Part shown: piece after piece, positions 32,458-40,047 of the stretch
How positions within the stretch are numbered: the stretch's first letter is position 1
Layout of the letters: each line of letters opens with the position of its first letter
Assembly (NCBI RefSeq): GCF_026672275.1
Contig: NZ_JANQCD010000030.1
Coordinates: 1 to 57,542 of the forward strand
From: Marinifilum sp. D737
GTDB lineage: Bacteria > Bacteroidota > Bacteroidia > Bacteroidales > Marinifilaceae
Length of the DNA stretch: 57,542 nucleotides
Direction of reading: 5' to 3'
Made by a program: the position numbers and the translations under genes
The notes under the pieces: model-generated
Databases searched by the model: none
Seen by the model: the letters and a program-made list of their open reading frames with translations, nothing else
Told to the model about the DNA's origin: nothing

Positions 32458-33588
32458 TTATAAACGTGTAGCCAACTTTTTAACCATGATATCTTTCCAT
32501 GCTGCAAAAGTTCCAGCATTAATTTGCTCTCTTGCCTCACGAACCAACCACAAGTAAAATGCTAAGTTGTGGATACTACAAATTTGAGATCCCAATAATT
32601 CACCAGAATGTACCAAATGGCGCACATATGCTTTGGAATAAGCTGAATCAACAAAAGAAGTTCCATTTGGATCGAGTGGCGAAAAATCATCAGCCCATTT
32701 CCTATTCTTAATATTAATGATACCTTCACTTGTAAAGATCATACCATTTCTACCATTTCTGGTTGGCATCACACAATCGAACATATCTACCCCGCGTGAA
32801 ATGGCTTCCAAGATATTTACAGGAGTTCCCACTCCCATTAGGTATCGAGGTTTATCTTCTGGCAGAACATCATTCACCACTTCAATCATGGAATACATTT
32901 CCTCTACAGGCTCGCCTACAGCCAAACCTCCAATTGCATATCCTTCACGATCAAGCGAAGCAGCATGTTCAGCAGCTTTAATTCTTAAATCATCGTAAAC
33001 ACAACCTTGTACAATGGGAAACAATGTTTGTGAGTAACCATATTTAGGATCAGTTTCATCGAAACGTTTTACACATCTCTCCAACCAACGCTGGGTAAGT
33101 TCCAGGGAGTTTTTAGCATATTCATAGGTTGATGTTCCCGGAGGACATTCATCAAATGCCATAATAATATCGGCACCAATGGTTCTTTGAATATCCATTA
33201 CATTTTCCGGCGTAAAGAAATGTTTCGATCCATCAATATGCGAGCGGAACATTGCTCCCTCTTCTGTCAATTTTCTATTGTCAGCCAAAGAAAATACCTG
33301 AAATCCTCCACTATCAGTCAATATAGGTCTTTCCCATCCATTAAACTTATGCAATCCTCCTGCTTTTTCAAGAATATCCAAACCAGGACGCAAATACAAG
33401 TGATAAGTATTTCCCAAAATAATTTCAGCATTGATATCATCACGAAGTTCACGCTGGTGTACTCCTTTTACCGAGCCTAGTGTTCCCACAGGCATAAATA
33501 TCGGAGTTTGTATTTTTCCATGATCTGTTGTTAACTCTCCTGTTCTTGCAGAAGACTTTGGATCGGTTTTGTGTAATTTAAAATCCAT
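32458..33588 (-). CDS. tgt: tRNA-guanine transglycosylase
   Basis: Tgt swaps G34 for preQ1 in queuosine tRNAs. ATG at 33588 gives 376 residues beginning MDFKLHKTDPKSSARTGE; a longer ORF from 33645 adds residues not expected in the family. The catalytic Asp motifs are DSGGFQVFSL and GVDMFDCVMPTRNGRNG, and the tRNA-binding loop is present. One oddity: where most bacterial Tgt proteins have the zinc site C-x-C-x2-C, this one has SFVDSAYSKAYVRHL; only the His (SIHN) remains. I recall the same loss in other Bacteroidota. LptF/G lies downstream on the same strand. Confidence 0.94.
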   Translation of the reverse strand: MDFKLHKTDPKSSARTGELTTDHGKIQTPIFMPVGTLGSVKGVHQRELRDDINAEIILGNTYHLYLRPGLDILEKAGGLHKFNGWERPILTDSGGFQVFSLADNRKLTEEGAMFRSHIDGSKHFFTPENVMDIQRTIGADIIMAFDECPPGTSTYEYAKNSLELTQRWLERCVKRFDETDPKYGYSQTLFPIVQGCVYDDLRIKAAEHAASLDREGYAIGGLAVGEPVEEMYSMIEVVNDVLPEDKPRYLMGVGTPVNILEAISRGVDMFDCVMPTRNGRNGMIFTSEGIINIKNRKWADDFSPLDPNGTSFVDSAYSKAYVRHLVHSGELLGSQICSIHNLAFYLWLVREAREQINAGTFAAWKDIMVKKLATRL

Positions 33589-33642
33589 ATTGACTGTTTT
33601 AAAACTGCAAAATCCAAGAATCGGTTTTTGCAAAATCGGCAG

Positions 33643-33650
33643 CAAAGATA
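33643..33650 (-). promoter_or_regulatory. -7 promoter element of tgt
   Basis: Minus-strand TATCTTTG followed by C, an exact TAnnTTTG match, about 55 bases before the ATG at 33588. No TTTG at the expected -33 distance is visible. The position also argues against the longer frame that begins at 33645. Confidence 0.45.
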
Positions 33651-33795
33651 CTAATAAATCTTAATCATGAATATAATAGGCGCTACAGACCAAAAACAAC
33701 AATCTTTAAAACAGTTTTTTTCAATAAAAAATGCCTTCATAGGCTCTATTTATCATAGATTCGTTTAAATTTGGACTGCACAAAAAAATATAAAA

Positions 33796-34920
33796 TTGGA
33801 AACATATTTTTATCACCCTCTCACACCAATTCAATGGTTTTTAATTATCGGATTGGTTCTTACATTTCTTATAGATTTAATCTATTCAATTTTCTATTGT
33901 AGAAAATTAAAAATTAAGGACAATTCATACATTCATTCCGAAACAATTCCTGTTTCAATAATTATATGTGCTAAAAATCAAGCACAATATTTAGAAAAGA
34001 ATCTTCCCGGATTATTAACACAAGACTATCCCGAATATGAAATAATAGTTGTTGATAATGGAAGTGTTGACGATACTGAAGATGTACTGATCAGGTTGAA
34101 AAATATATATCCACACCTTAAATCAACACAAATTCCAATCGACGAAAAATTCAAACACAATAAGAAACTTGCAATAACAATTGGTGTTAAAGCAGCAAAG
34201 TACAACCAGGTTATTCACCTAAATCCAAATGGTTTTCCCAACAGCAAAACATGGCTATCAAACACAGTTGTAATTGCCCAAGGTAAACTATACAATGCCT
34301 ATAGCAATTTCGAATATCAAAAAGGATTCTTTTATAACTTCATAAGGTATGATATTATTAAGCAAACCATTAAGATATCTGCATTTACAAGTATAAATAA
34401 GTTGTACGCAGGCAATTCTTTTAACATGAGTTTTTTGAAGTCTGACTTTCTTGAAAACAAAGGATATGCAGGAAATGCACATTTCGAAGCAGGCTACGAT
34501 CACATTTTAAGCATGGATTTAGCTAAGAAGTCTGATTATACATTCTCCACAAATCCTGATAGCAAAATCACTATCGACGCAAAAAACCATTATAATATCT
34601 GGAAAACGATTAACAAGTATTACTTCAAGAGCAGAAAGTACATTCCATATAAAAGAAAACTACTGCTGGATTTAGAACCAATAGCACATTTTCTATTCGT
34701 AATTCTTCTTATTCCAGCCTTGATAAAAACACAACTATATTTTTCATTACTTGCAATATGCATGGTCAAAATTTTTATAAAAGGATACTGTTTTAAAATT
34801 TCAACAAGGCATTTGAGAGAAGAGAATTTATTTTTATCTTCGTATGTATATGTCTTATTAAGACCTCTGTATAAATTGCTATTTTATATACAAAGTTACA
34901 TATACAGTAAACGATCATAA
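33796..34920 (+). CDS. Membrane-bound GT2-like glycosyltransferase
   Basis: A 374-residue family 2 glycosyltransferase-like protein. One membrane segment at about 12-34, a GT-A domain about 50-280 with SIIICAKNQAQYLEKNLPGL and VVDNGSVDDT, and membrane helices about 305-365. Where active enzymes carry an acidic DxD (usually TDAD), this protein has LNPNG at 142-146, so both metal-binding Asp residues are replaced by Asn. It may be inactive or use a different site. The start is TTG at 33796, the only one after the upstream in-frame stop. Its TAA overlaps the ATG of the sigma factor by one base, implying coupled translation. Confidence 0.82.
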   Translation: METYFYHPLTPIQWFLIIGLVLTFLIDLIYSIFYCRKLKIKDNSYIHSETIPVSIIICAKNQAQYLEKNLPGLLTQDYPEYEIIVVDNGSVDDTEDVLIRLKNIYPHLKSTQIPIDEKFKHNKKLAITIGVKAAKYNQVIHLNPNGFPNSKTWLSNTVVIAQGKLYNAYSNFEYQKGFFYNFIRYDIIKQTIKISAFTSINKLYAGNSFNMSFLKSDFLENKGYAGNAHFEAGYDHILSMDLAKKSDYTFSTNPDSKITIDAKNHYNIWKTINKYYFKSRKYIPYKRKLLLDLEPIAHFLFVILLIPALIKTQLYFSLLAICMVKIFIKGYCFKISTRHLREENLFLSSYVYVLLRPLYKLLFYIQSYIYSKRS

Positions 34921-35534
34921 TGGAAATAAATCCGAATCTCTCAGAAAAAGCCCAATACGACTATAGGCTGGTAAAAGCTTCAGTTAATGGCGATCAAAAA
35001 GCATATGAAGAGCTTTTTAAAAGATACAAGGACGCCATATTTTTCATGTTATTAAAAATGGTTAATAACAAAAACGACGCTGAAGATTTAACTTTTGAAG
35101 CTTTCGGTAAAGCTTTCCGTAATATCAGACAATACTCTCCCAAATATGCTTTCAGCACATGGTTATTTAAAATTGCGTCGAACAATTGTATTGATTTCCT
35201 AAGAAAGAAGAGAGGAAATACAATATCCATTGATGGAAAAGACGATGCTGAAAACGAAAGAACCATAACGCTTGAATCAAGTGGTCTTAATCCTGAACAA
35301 GAATTTGTTAAGAAACAGAAAGCAAAAATAATGCGGAATGAGGTTGGCAAGTTAAAAGAACGTTATCGCCGACTAATTGAACTTCGTTATTTTGAAGAGT
35401 TTTCTTACGAAGAAATTGCTCAAGAGCTAAAATTGCCAATAGGAACTGTAAAAGCACAATTGTTTAGGGCTCGTGAATTGCTTTTCAACAACCTTAAAGA
35501 TTCTGAAGTAAAAATCGAGAAGAAAAAGAAATAA
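34920..35534 (+). CDS. Sigma-70 family RNA polymerase sigma factor
   Basis: A 204-residue ECF-size sigma factor. Region 2 covers about 25-95 (YEELFKRYKDAIFFMLLKMV, DAEDLTFEAFGKAF, FSTWLFKIASNNCIDFLRKK). A linker follows (about 96-135). Region 4 covers about 140-190 (LKERYRRLIELRYFEEFSYEEIAQELKLPIGTVKAQLFRARELL). No anti-sigma factor is adjacent. It belongs to a type I recall as conserved across Bacteroidota. TAATG overlap with the glycosyltransferase puts it under that gene's control. The tail is lysine-rich. Confidence 0.92.
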   Translation: MEINPNLSEKAQYDYRLVKASVNGDQKAYEELFKRYKDAIFFMLLKMVNNKNDAEDLTFEAFGKAFRNIRQYSPKYAFSTWLFKIASNNCIDFLRKKRGNTISIDGKDDAENERTITLESSGLNPEQEFVKKQKAKIMRNEVGKLKERYRRLIELRYFEEFSYEEIAQELKLPIGTVKAQLFRARELLFNNLKDSEVKIEKKKK

Positions 35535-35570
35535 TTTTTTTGTTGGAAAACGATGAATGCGAATTAGTTC

Positions 35571-35578
35571 TATCTTTG
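35571..35578 (+). promoter_or_regulatory. -7 promoter element of rsmG
   Basis: TATCTTTG, an exact TAnnTTTG match, 21 bases before the rsmG ATG. TTG upstream (35543-35545) is a little too far for a standard -33. Confidence 0.45.
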
Positions 35579-35599
35579 CCAACCTAAAATAAAATTGGC

Positions 35600-36220
35600 A
35601 TGGAAATCATCGAAAAATATTTTACAGATTTAACTGAGGAACAAAAAGATCGTTTTGCTCAGCTTAAAGATTTGTATACCCACTGGAACAATCAAATCAA
35701 TGTCATTTCGCGTAAAGACATTGATTCTTTATACCTACATCATGTTTTGCATTCATTATCGATTGCCAAAGTAATGAAGTTTGAACCTGGAACAAAGATC
35801 ATGGATGTTGGCTGCGGAGGAGGTTTTCCAGGAATTCCATTGGCTATTCTTTTTCCTGAATGCGATTTTTACATGGTAGATTCCATTGGAAAAAAGATAA
35901 AAGTAGTAAACGAAGTAGCTGCAGCCTTAAAATTAAAAAATGTAAAAGCAGAACACACTAGAGTTCAACAGGTAAAAGAAAAATTCGACTTTATTGTAAG
36001 TAGAGCCGTTACTGCATTTCCAAAATTTGTGAACATGGTTCGCAAAAATTCTTCACCAAAAGATAAAAATAGTTTGGCCAATGGTATTCTTTACATCAAA
36101 GGAGGAGATTTTCAGAAAGAAATAGCCGGATACGGCGATAAAGTGCAGCTTTTCGACTGTACCAACTTCTTCGAAGAGGAGTTCTTTGAGACTAAAAAAG
36201 TTGTACATCTTGAGCTTTAG
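35600..36220 (+). CDS. rsmG: 16S rRNA G527 N7-methyltransferase
   Basis: RsmG methylates N7 of G527 in 16S rRNA. The 206-residue Rossmann methyltransferase has WNNQINVISRKDIDSLYLHH near the N-terminus, the SAM-binding loop IMDVGCGGGFPGIPLAIL at about 75-92, VDSIGKKIKVV and the conserved SRAVTAFPKF. Length is normal. It sits between the sigma factor and rpmH, all on the plus strand, and has its own -7 element. Confidence 0.95.
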   Translation: MEIIEKYFTDLTEEQKDRFAQLKDLYTHWNNQINVISRKDIDSLYLHHVLHSLSIAKVMKFEPGTKIMDVGCGGGFPGIPLAILFPECDFYMVDSIGKKIKVVNEVAAALKLKNVKAEHTRVQQVKEKFDFIVSRAVTAFPKFVNMVRKNSSPKDKNSLANGILYIKGGDFQKEIAGYGDKVQLFDCTNFFEEEFFETKKVVHLEL

Positions 36221-36242
36221 GAAAAATATTTTGCATCATCCT

Positions 36243-36272
36243 TTTGTTAGATTAAAAAAAAACTTATTTTTG
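36243..36272 (+). promoter_or_regulatory. Promoter of rpmH
   Basis: TTTG (36243-36246), an 18-base spacer, then TATTTTTG (36265-36272) exactly match the Bacteroidota housekeeping promoter. Transcription would begin near 36279, about 45 bases before the L34 ATG. It is the clearest promoter in the window. Confidence 0.75.
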
Positions 36273-36323
36273 CAGTCCAAAATCAACGCATATAATAACT
36301 TTATTCGATAAAAATTTTTCGCG

Positions 36324-36482
36324 ATGAAAAGAACATTTCAACCATCAAATAGAAAGAGAAGAAATAAGCACGGTTTCAGAGAGAGAATGTCTTCTGTAAG
36401 CGGAAGAGCAGTACTATCTCGTAGAAGAGCTAAAGGCAGAAAGAAAGTTTCTGTTTCAAGCGAGCGCAGACACAAAGCTTAA
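36324..36482 (+). CDS. rpmH: 50S ribosomal protein L34
   Basis: A 52-residue, strongly basic ribosomal protein. It starts [20 protein letters not shown] and continues [20 protein letters not shown], the classical L34 pattern. It has its own strong promoter and terminator, so it is a single-gene unit, separate from dnaA here. Confidence 0.97.
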   Translation: MKRTFQPSNRKRRNKHGFRERMSSVSGRAVLSRRRAKGRKKVSVSSERRHKA

Positions 36483-36509
36483 TTTTACAATTAAGTAACC
36501 GATATACAG

Positions 36510-36541
36510 AAAGTAAAGAATTCAAATTCTTTACTTTTTTG
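36510..36541 (+). terminator. Terminator of rpmH
   Basis: Inverted repeat AAAGTAAAGAATT / AATTCTTTACTTT (36510-36522, 36525-36537) followed by a T-run. Confidence 0.8.
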
Positions 36542-36665
36542 TATTTTAAGGTTTCAACCTTTCTAAAATTGATTGAGTTCCAAGGGAGCTCTTTTTTTTT
36601 GCCTTTTTTTGTAAGAATGAAGCTGCAATTCCAGTAGCTCATTTCTTAAATCTAAAAATCTCTGC

Positions 36666-36673
36666 TATTTTTG
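36666..36673 (+). promoter_or_regulatory. -7 element upstream of the PASTA gene
   Basis: TATTTTTG matches TAnnTTTG exactly; TTTC at 36642-36645 is a weak -33. It would drive the PASTA-RluA-ddl operon with an untranslated leader of about 90 bases before the ATG at 36771. Confidence 0.45.
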
Positions 36674-36770
36674 TAGAACGCAAAAACTACTGAAATAATA
36701 AGTATTTTTTGTCGTTAATGAACTATTGACTTTTAATGACGATAGCCAACCCAAAAGAAAACAGACTCGA

Positions 36771-37598
36771 ATGAAATCAACTAATTTTTTTAAAAGCAGA
36801 TTCTTTTTAATTCAGTTAGGCATTGCTTTACTAATAACAATTGCTATTGTATGGATTACTCTTTCAGGATTAAAATGGTATACACATCATGGCGAAAAAT
36901 TAACCGTTCCAAATTTGTATGGAACAAGCCTCGAAGATGCTGCCAAAACAATAGATGAAGAAAATCTGCGATTCACTGTTTACGATTCAATTTACAATCC
37001 GAAATATGAGCCGGGAACTATTTTGGATCAAAGACCTGTGGCCGGAGCTATTGTAAAACGAAATCGAAATCTGTTTTTAACCATTAATGCGCACCAACCA
37101 GAACAGGTACGTTTCCCAAATTTAGTTGACAATTCGTTCCGTCAGGCTTACGAGTTACTTATTACCAATGGATTTAAAATTGGTCGATTAGAATATGAAA
37201 AAAGTCAATTTTTCAACTTGGTACTTTACCCTAAATACAAAGGCGATTCAATCGGATCAGGAAGCATGATAGATAAAGGTGCAACCATTGATTTGGTATT
37301 GGGAAGAGGTAATACATTCGGAGTTTTGGCTCCCAATTTAATGGGAAAAAACAATACCCAAGCCAAGGAGAAAATAATCATGTCAAATTTAAATGTTGGC
37401 AAGATACAATTCGATGAATCAGTTAAAAGTCAAATTGATTCTATACAAGCAAAAGTATTCAAACAATATCCAGCTTACAACGAAAATCGAAAAATTCGTC
37501 CAGGGAACAATATTGATCTTTGGCTGACAAAAGATACTCTTAAGCTTCAACATGCAGATTCGCTGCTTCAACAAAGATTAGGCAAATTGCTTTATTAA
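36771..37598 (+). CDS. PASTA-domain membrane protein
   Basis: A 275-residue protein with one N-terminal membrane anchor (about 10-35, LIQLGIALLITIAIVWITL) and three PASTA domains facing the periplasm: about 45-105 (LTVPNLYGTSLEDAAKTI), 110-180 (VRFPNLVDNSFRQAYELL) and 185-260 (VLAPNLMGKNNTQAKEKI). PASTA domains bind peptidoglycan-related ligands. There is no kinase or transpeptidase domain. A TTG-started frame from 36726 exists; ATG at 36771 is preferred. Co-transcribed with the RluA synthase (15 bp) and ddl, a grouping I recall from Bacteroidota that suggests a cell-wall role. Confidence 0.9.
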   Translation: MKSTNFFKSRFFLIQLGIALLITIAIVWITLSGLKWYTHHGEKLTVPNLYGTSLEDAAKTIDEENLRFTVYDSIYNPKYEPGTILDQRPVAGAIVKRNRNLFLTINAHQPEQVRFPNLVDNSFRQAYELLITNGFKIGRLEYEKSQFFNLVLYPKYKGDSIGSGSMIDKGATIDLVLGRGNTFGVLAPNLMGKNNTQAKEKIIMSNLNVGKIQFDESVKSQIDSIQAKVFKQYPAYNENRKIRPGNNIDLWLTKDTLKLQHADSLLQQRLGKLLY

Positions 37599-37613
37599 AA
37601 CACAGCAAAAGTA

Positions 37614-38669
37614 ATGACACAAGAACCAAAAGATAATATCAACCCGGAAGAGGAATTAGATAATAATCAGGAAGTATTCGAACATTTTCGTTTTGAAGTT
37701 GATCCTGGACAAAGCATGCTTAGGATCGACAAATATTTGGTAGACCGAATGCAGAATGCTTCACGAAATAAAATTCAGGAAGCTGCTGATGCCGGATGTA
37801 TCAATGTTAACGACAAACCTGTTAAGCGTAACTACAAGGTAAAACCGAACGATATTATCACCATTGTTTTGAGCTATCCTCCACGCGAGATTGAAATCAT
37901 TCCTGAGGATATTCCTTTAAATATTGTATATGAAGATGAAGCCTTCCTGATTGTTAATAAAAATCCAGGTATGGTGGTTCATCCATCTTACGGACATTAT
38001 TCCGGGACTTTGGTAAATGCCCTTGCACATCATCTGAAAGATTTGCCACTTTTTAATTCAAAGGATCCTAGACCAGGTTTGGTACATCGTATCGATAAAG
38101 ATACATCTGGTATTTTGGTAATTGCAAAAACCGAAGAAGCCAAAACCAAACTTGCATTACAATTCTTCAACAAAACCAGTGATAGAAAATATCGCGCTTT
38201 GGTTTGGGGAAATTTGGAAAACGACGAAGGAACAATTACTGGTCATATTGGAAGAAATTTAAAAAACAGAAAAGTTATGGATGTTTTTCCTGATGGAGAA
38301 TATGGAAAGCATGCTGTAACTCACTATCGAGTACTGGAAAGATTGGGATATGTAAATTTAGTGGAGTGTATTTTGGAAACAGGACGAACTCACCAAATTC
38401 GCGCTCACTTCAAGCATATCGGCCATCCTCTTTTTAATGATTCTGATTATGGTGGAGATCAAATCTTAAAAGGAACTACCTTTACCAAGTACAAACAGTT
38501 TGTTCAAAATTGTTTTAAAATTTGTCCAAGACAAGCATTACACGCTAAAACTTTAGGTTTCGATCATCCTACAACAGGAGAATACATTTCTTTCAATTCG
38601 GAGATTCCTGAAGACATGAGCAGTGTAATTCAAAAATGGAGAGATTATACAGCTAGCAGAGAAGAATAA
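37614..38669 (+). CDS. RluA-family pseudouridine synthase (RluD-like)
   Basis: Isomerises uridines in 23S rRNA. The 351-residue protein has an N-terminal S4 RNA-binding domain about 35-95 (RIDKYLVDRMQNASRNKIQE), then the RluA catalytic domain with the Asp in RPGLVHRIDKDTSGILVIAK and the motif ETGRTHQIRAHFKHIGHPL. The 30-residue N-terminal extension is acidic. Which uridines it modifies cannot be read directly; RluD-type is most likely. It lies in the PASTA-ddl operon. Confidence 0.92.
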   Translation: MTQEPKDNINPEEELDNNQEVFEHFRFEVDPGQSMLRIDKYLVDRMQNASRNKIQEAADAGCINVNDKPVKRNYKVKPNDIITIVLSYPPREIEIIPEDIPLNIVYEDEAFLIVNKNPGMVVHPSYGHYSGTLVNALAHHLKDLPLFNSKDPRPGLVHRIDKDTSGILVIAKTEEAKTKLALQFFNKTSDRKYRALVWGNLENDEGTITGHIGRNLKNRKVMDVFPDGEYGKHAVTHYRVLERLGYVNLVECILETGRTHQIRAHFKHIGHPLFNDSDYGGDQILKGTTFTKYKQFVQNCFKICPRQALHAKTLGFDHPTTGEYISFNSEIPEDMSSVIQKWRDYTASREE

Positions 38670-38686
38670 CAAAGTACTATACACCC

Positions 38687-39661
38687 ATGAAAAGAAACAT
38701 TGCTGTAATAGCAGGAGGAGACTCAGCCGAGATTGTAATTTCACTTCAAACGGCCGATCATATTTTCAATACTCTTGATAAAGATCTTTACAATCCATAC
38801 TTAATTGAATTAAAAGAATTAGAGTGGAATGTAAAAATTGAGAATGAATCCTACCCTATCGATAAAAATGATTTTAGTTTTACCAAGAATGGAATTAAAA
38901 CAACATTCGATTTTGCATACATTGCAATTCATGGTACTCCAGGCGAAAATGGGATTCTTCAGGGATATTTACAACTATTAAGAATTCCACACTCAACTTG
39001 TGATGTTTTAAGCAGTGCATTAAGTTTTAACAAACATGCCTGTAATTCTTACCTAAAAAGCTTAGGTTTCGATTTTGCAAAATCGGTTCTCCTAAAGAAA
39101 GATGAAGAATATTCTATTGAAGAAATTCATGCAAAATTAGGAATGCCTTGCTTTGTTAAACCAAATGCTGATGGTTCAAGCTTTGGAATTTCAAAGGTAA
39201 AACAAGTTGAGAACTTAAATGAAGCCATTGAAAAAGCATTTAAGGAAGGGAAAGAAGTTATTATAGAAGAGTTTATTGATGGATTAGAATTCACTTGTGG
39301 TTTGGTAAAAACCAGAAAAGAGAGTTTAGTATTTCCCGTTACCGAAGTACTTCCAAAGAAAGAATTCTTCGATTTCGAAGCCAAATATGATCCAAATATG
39401 GCGGAAGAAATTACACCAGCACGAATTTCTGAAGAGTTGTCAGATAGAATTCAAACCATATCTTCCCAAGTTTACGATGCCCTAAAATGTAAAGGCATTG
39501 TTCGCGTAGATTATATGATCAAAGAAGATGAAATTTTTATTCTGGAAGCCAATACTGTTCCAGGTATGACTGCCAACAGTTTTATCCCTAAACAGGTTGC
39601 TGCTATGAATCGTGAATTAAAAGACATCTTAACTTTAGTTATCGAAAATGAATTCCTATAA
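38687..39661 (+). CDS. ddl: D-alanine--D-alanine ligase
   Basis: Makes the D-Ala-D-Ala dipeptide that MurF, encoded at the left of the window, adds to the peptidoglycan precursor. The 324-residue ATP-grasp protein opens NIAVIAGGDSAEIVISLQTA, and has AIHGTPGENGILQGYLQLL, the ATP-binding CFVKPNADGSSFGISKV, VIIEEFIDGLEFTCGLV and FILEANTVPGMTANSFIPKQ with metal and substrate residues. It is the third gene of the PASTA-RluA operon, 17 bp downstream. Confidence 0.96.
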   Translation: MKRNIAVIAGGDSAEIVISLQTADHIFNTLDKDLYNPYLIELKELEWNVKIENESYPIDKNDFSFTKNGIKTTFDFAYIAIHGTPGENGILQGYLQLLRIPHSTCDVLSSALSFNKHACNSYLKSLGFDFAKSVLLKKDEEYSIEEIHAKLGMPCFVKPNADGSSFGISKVKQVENLNEAIEKAFKEGKEVIIEEFIDGLEFTCGLVKTRKESLVFPVTEVLPKKEFFDFEAKYDPNMAEEITPARISEELSDRIQTISSQVYDALKCKGIVRVDYMIKEDEIFILEANTVPGMTANSFIPKQVAAMNRELKDILTLVIENEFL

Positions 39662-39942
39662 GCATTTTAAAATAGCTTAAACCACTGATTAGGAAAGTTT
39701 TATAAATTCACAGAAAAATGAAAAAAAATGTATTTTTTTTCATTTTTTTTTACGCGTACGAAAGGCCTTATTTTTAGGGATTCTTTCCTTTTTTATGAAA
39801 ATAACTACCTGAAAACTAAGCTAAAACTATTAGAACATCACGAACTTTTTACAAACTTATACGTAATAGGATATAGATTTTAATGGATTATTTTTCAATT
39901 CATTATTTCATAGTTAAATTTTAGGGTTAGTAATAGAACATT
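39662..39942 (+). other. Gap after ddl; weak ncRNA candidate
   Basis: The gap between ddl and gcvP has no gene. A poor promoter-like pair, TTTT (39747-39750) with an 18-base spacer then TATTTTTA (39769-39776), precedes about 165 bases that run to the strong terminator at 39943. One hairpin, AATGGATT / AATTCATT near 39885-39907, is visible. It could be a small RNA or simply the 3' untranslated end of the ddl operon. Confidence 0.3.
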
Positions 39943-39976
39943 ACAAGGAGGCAGGGGCAGCCTCCTTGTTTTTTTT
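39943..39976 (+). terminator. Strong intrinsic terminator
   Basis: Perfect 10-bp stem ACAAGGAGGC / GCCTCCTTGT, loop AGGGGCA, then eight T residues. It lies 280 bp after the ddl stop codon. Confidence 0.9.
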
Positions 39977-39990
39977 GCCCTTTTGCGAAT

Positions 39991-40020
39991 AAAAAAATCC
40001 GATGAGAAACTCACCGGATT
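39991..40020 (-). terminator. Terminator of gcvP
   Basis: On the minus strand, stem AATCCGGTGAG / CTCATCGGATT with one G-U pair and a three-base loop, then a run of T residues. The gcvP stop codon is 28 bp upstream of it. Confidence 0.85.
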
Positions 40021-40047
40021 TATATATCAAATTATCTTATTGACTAA

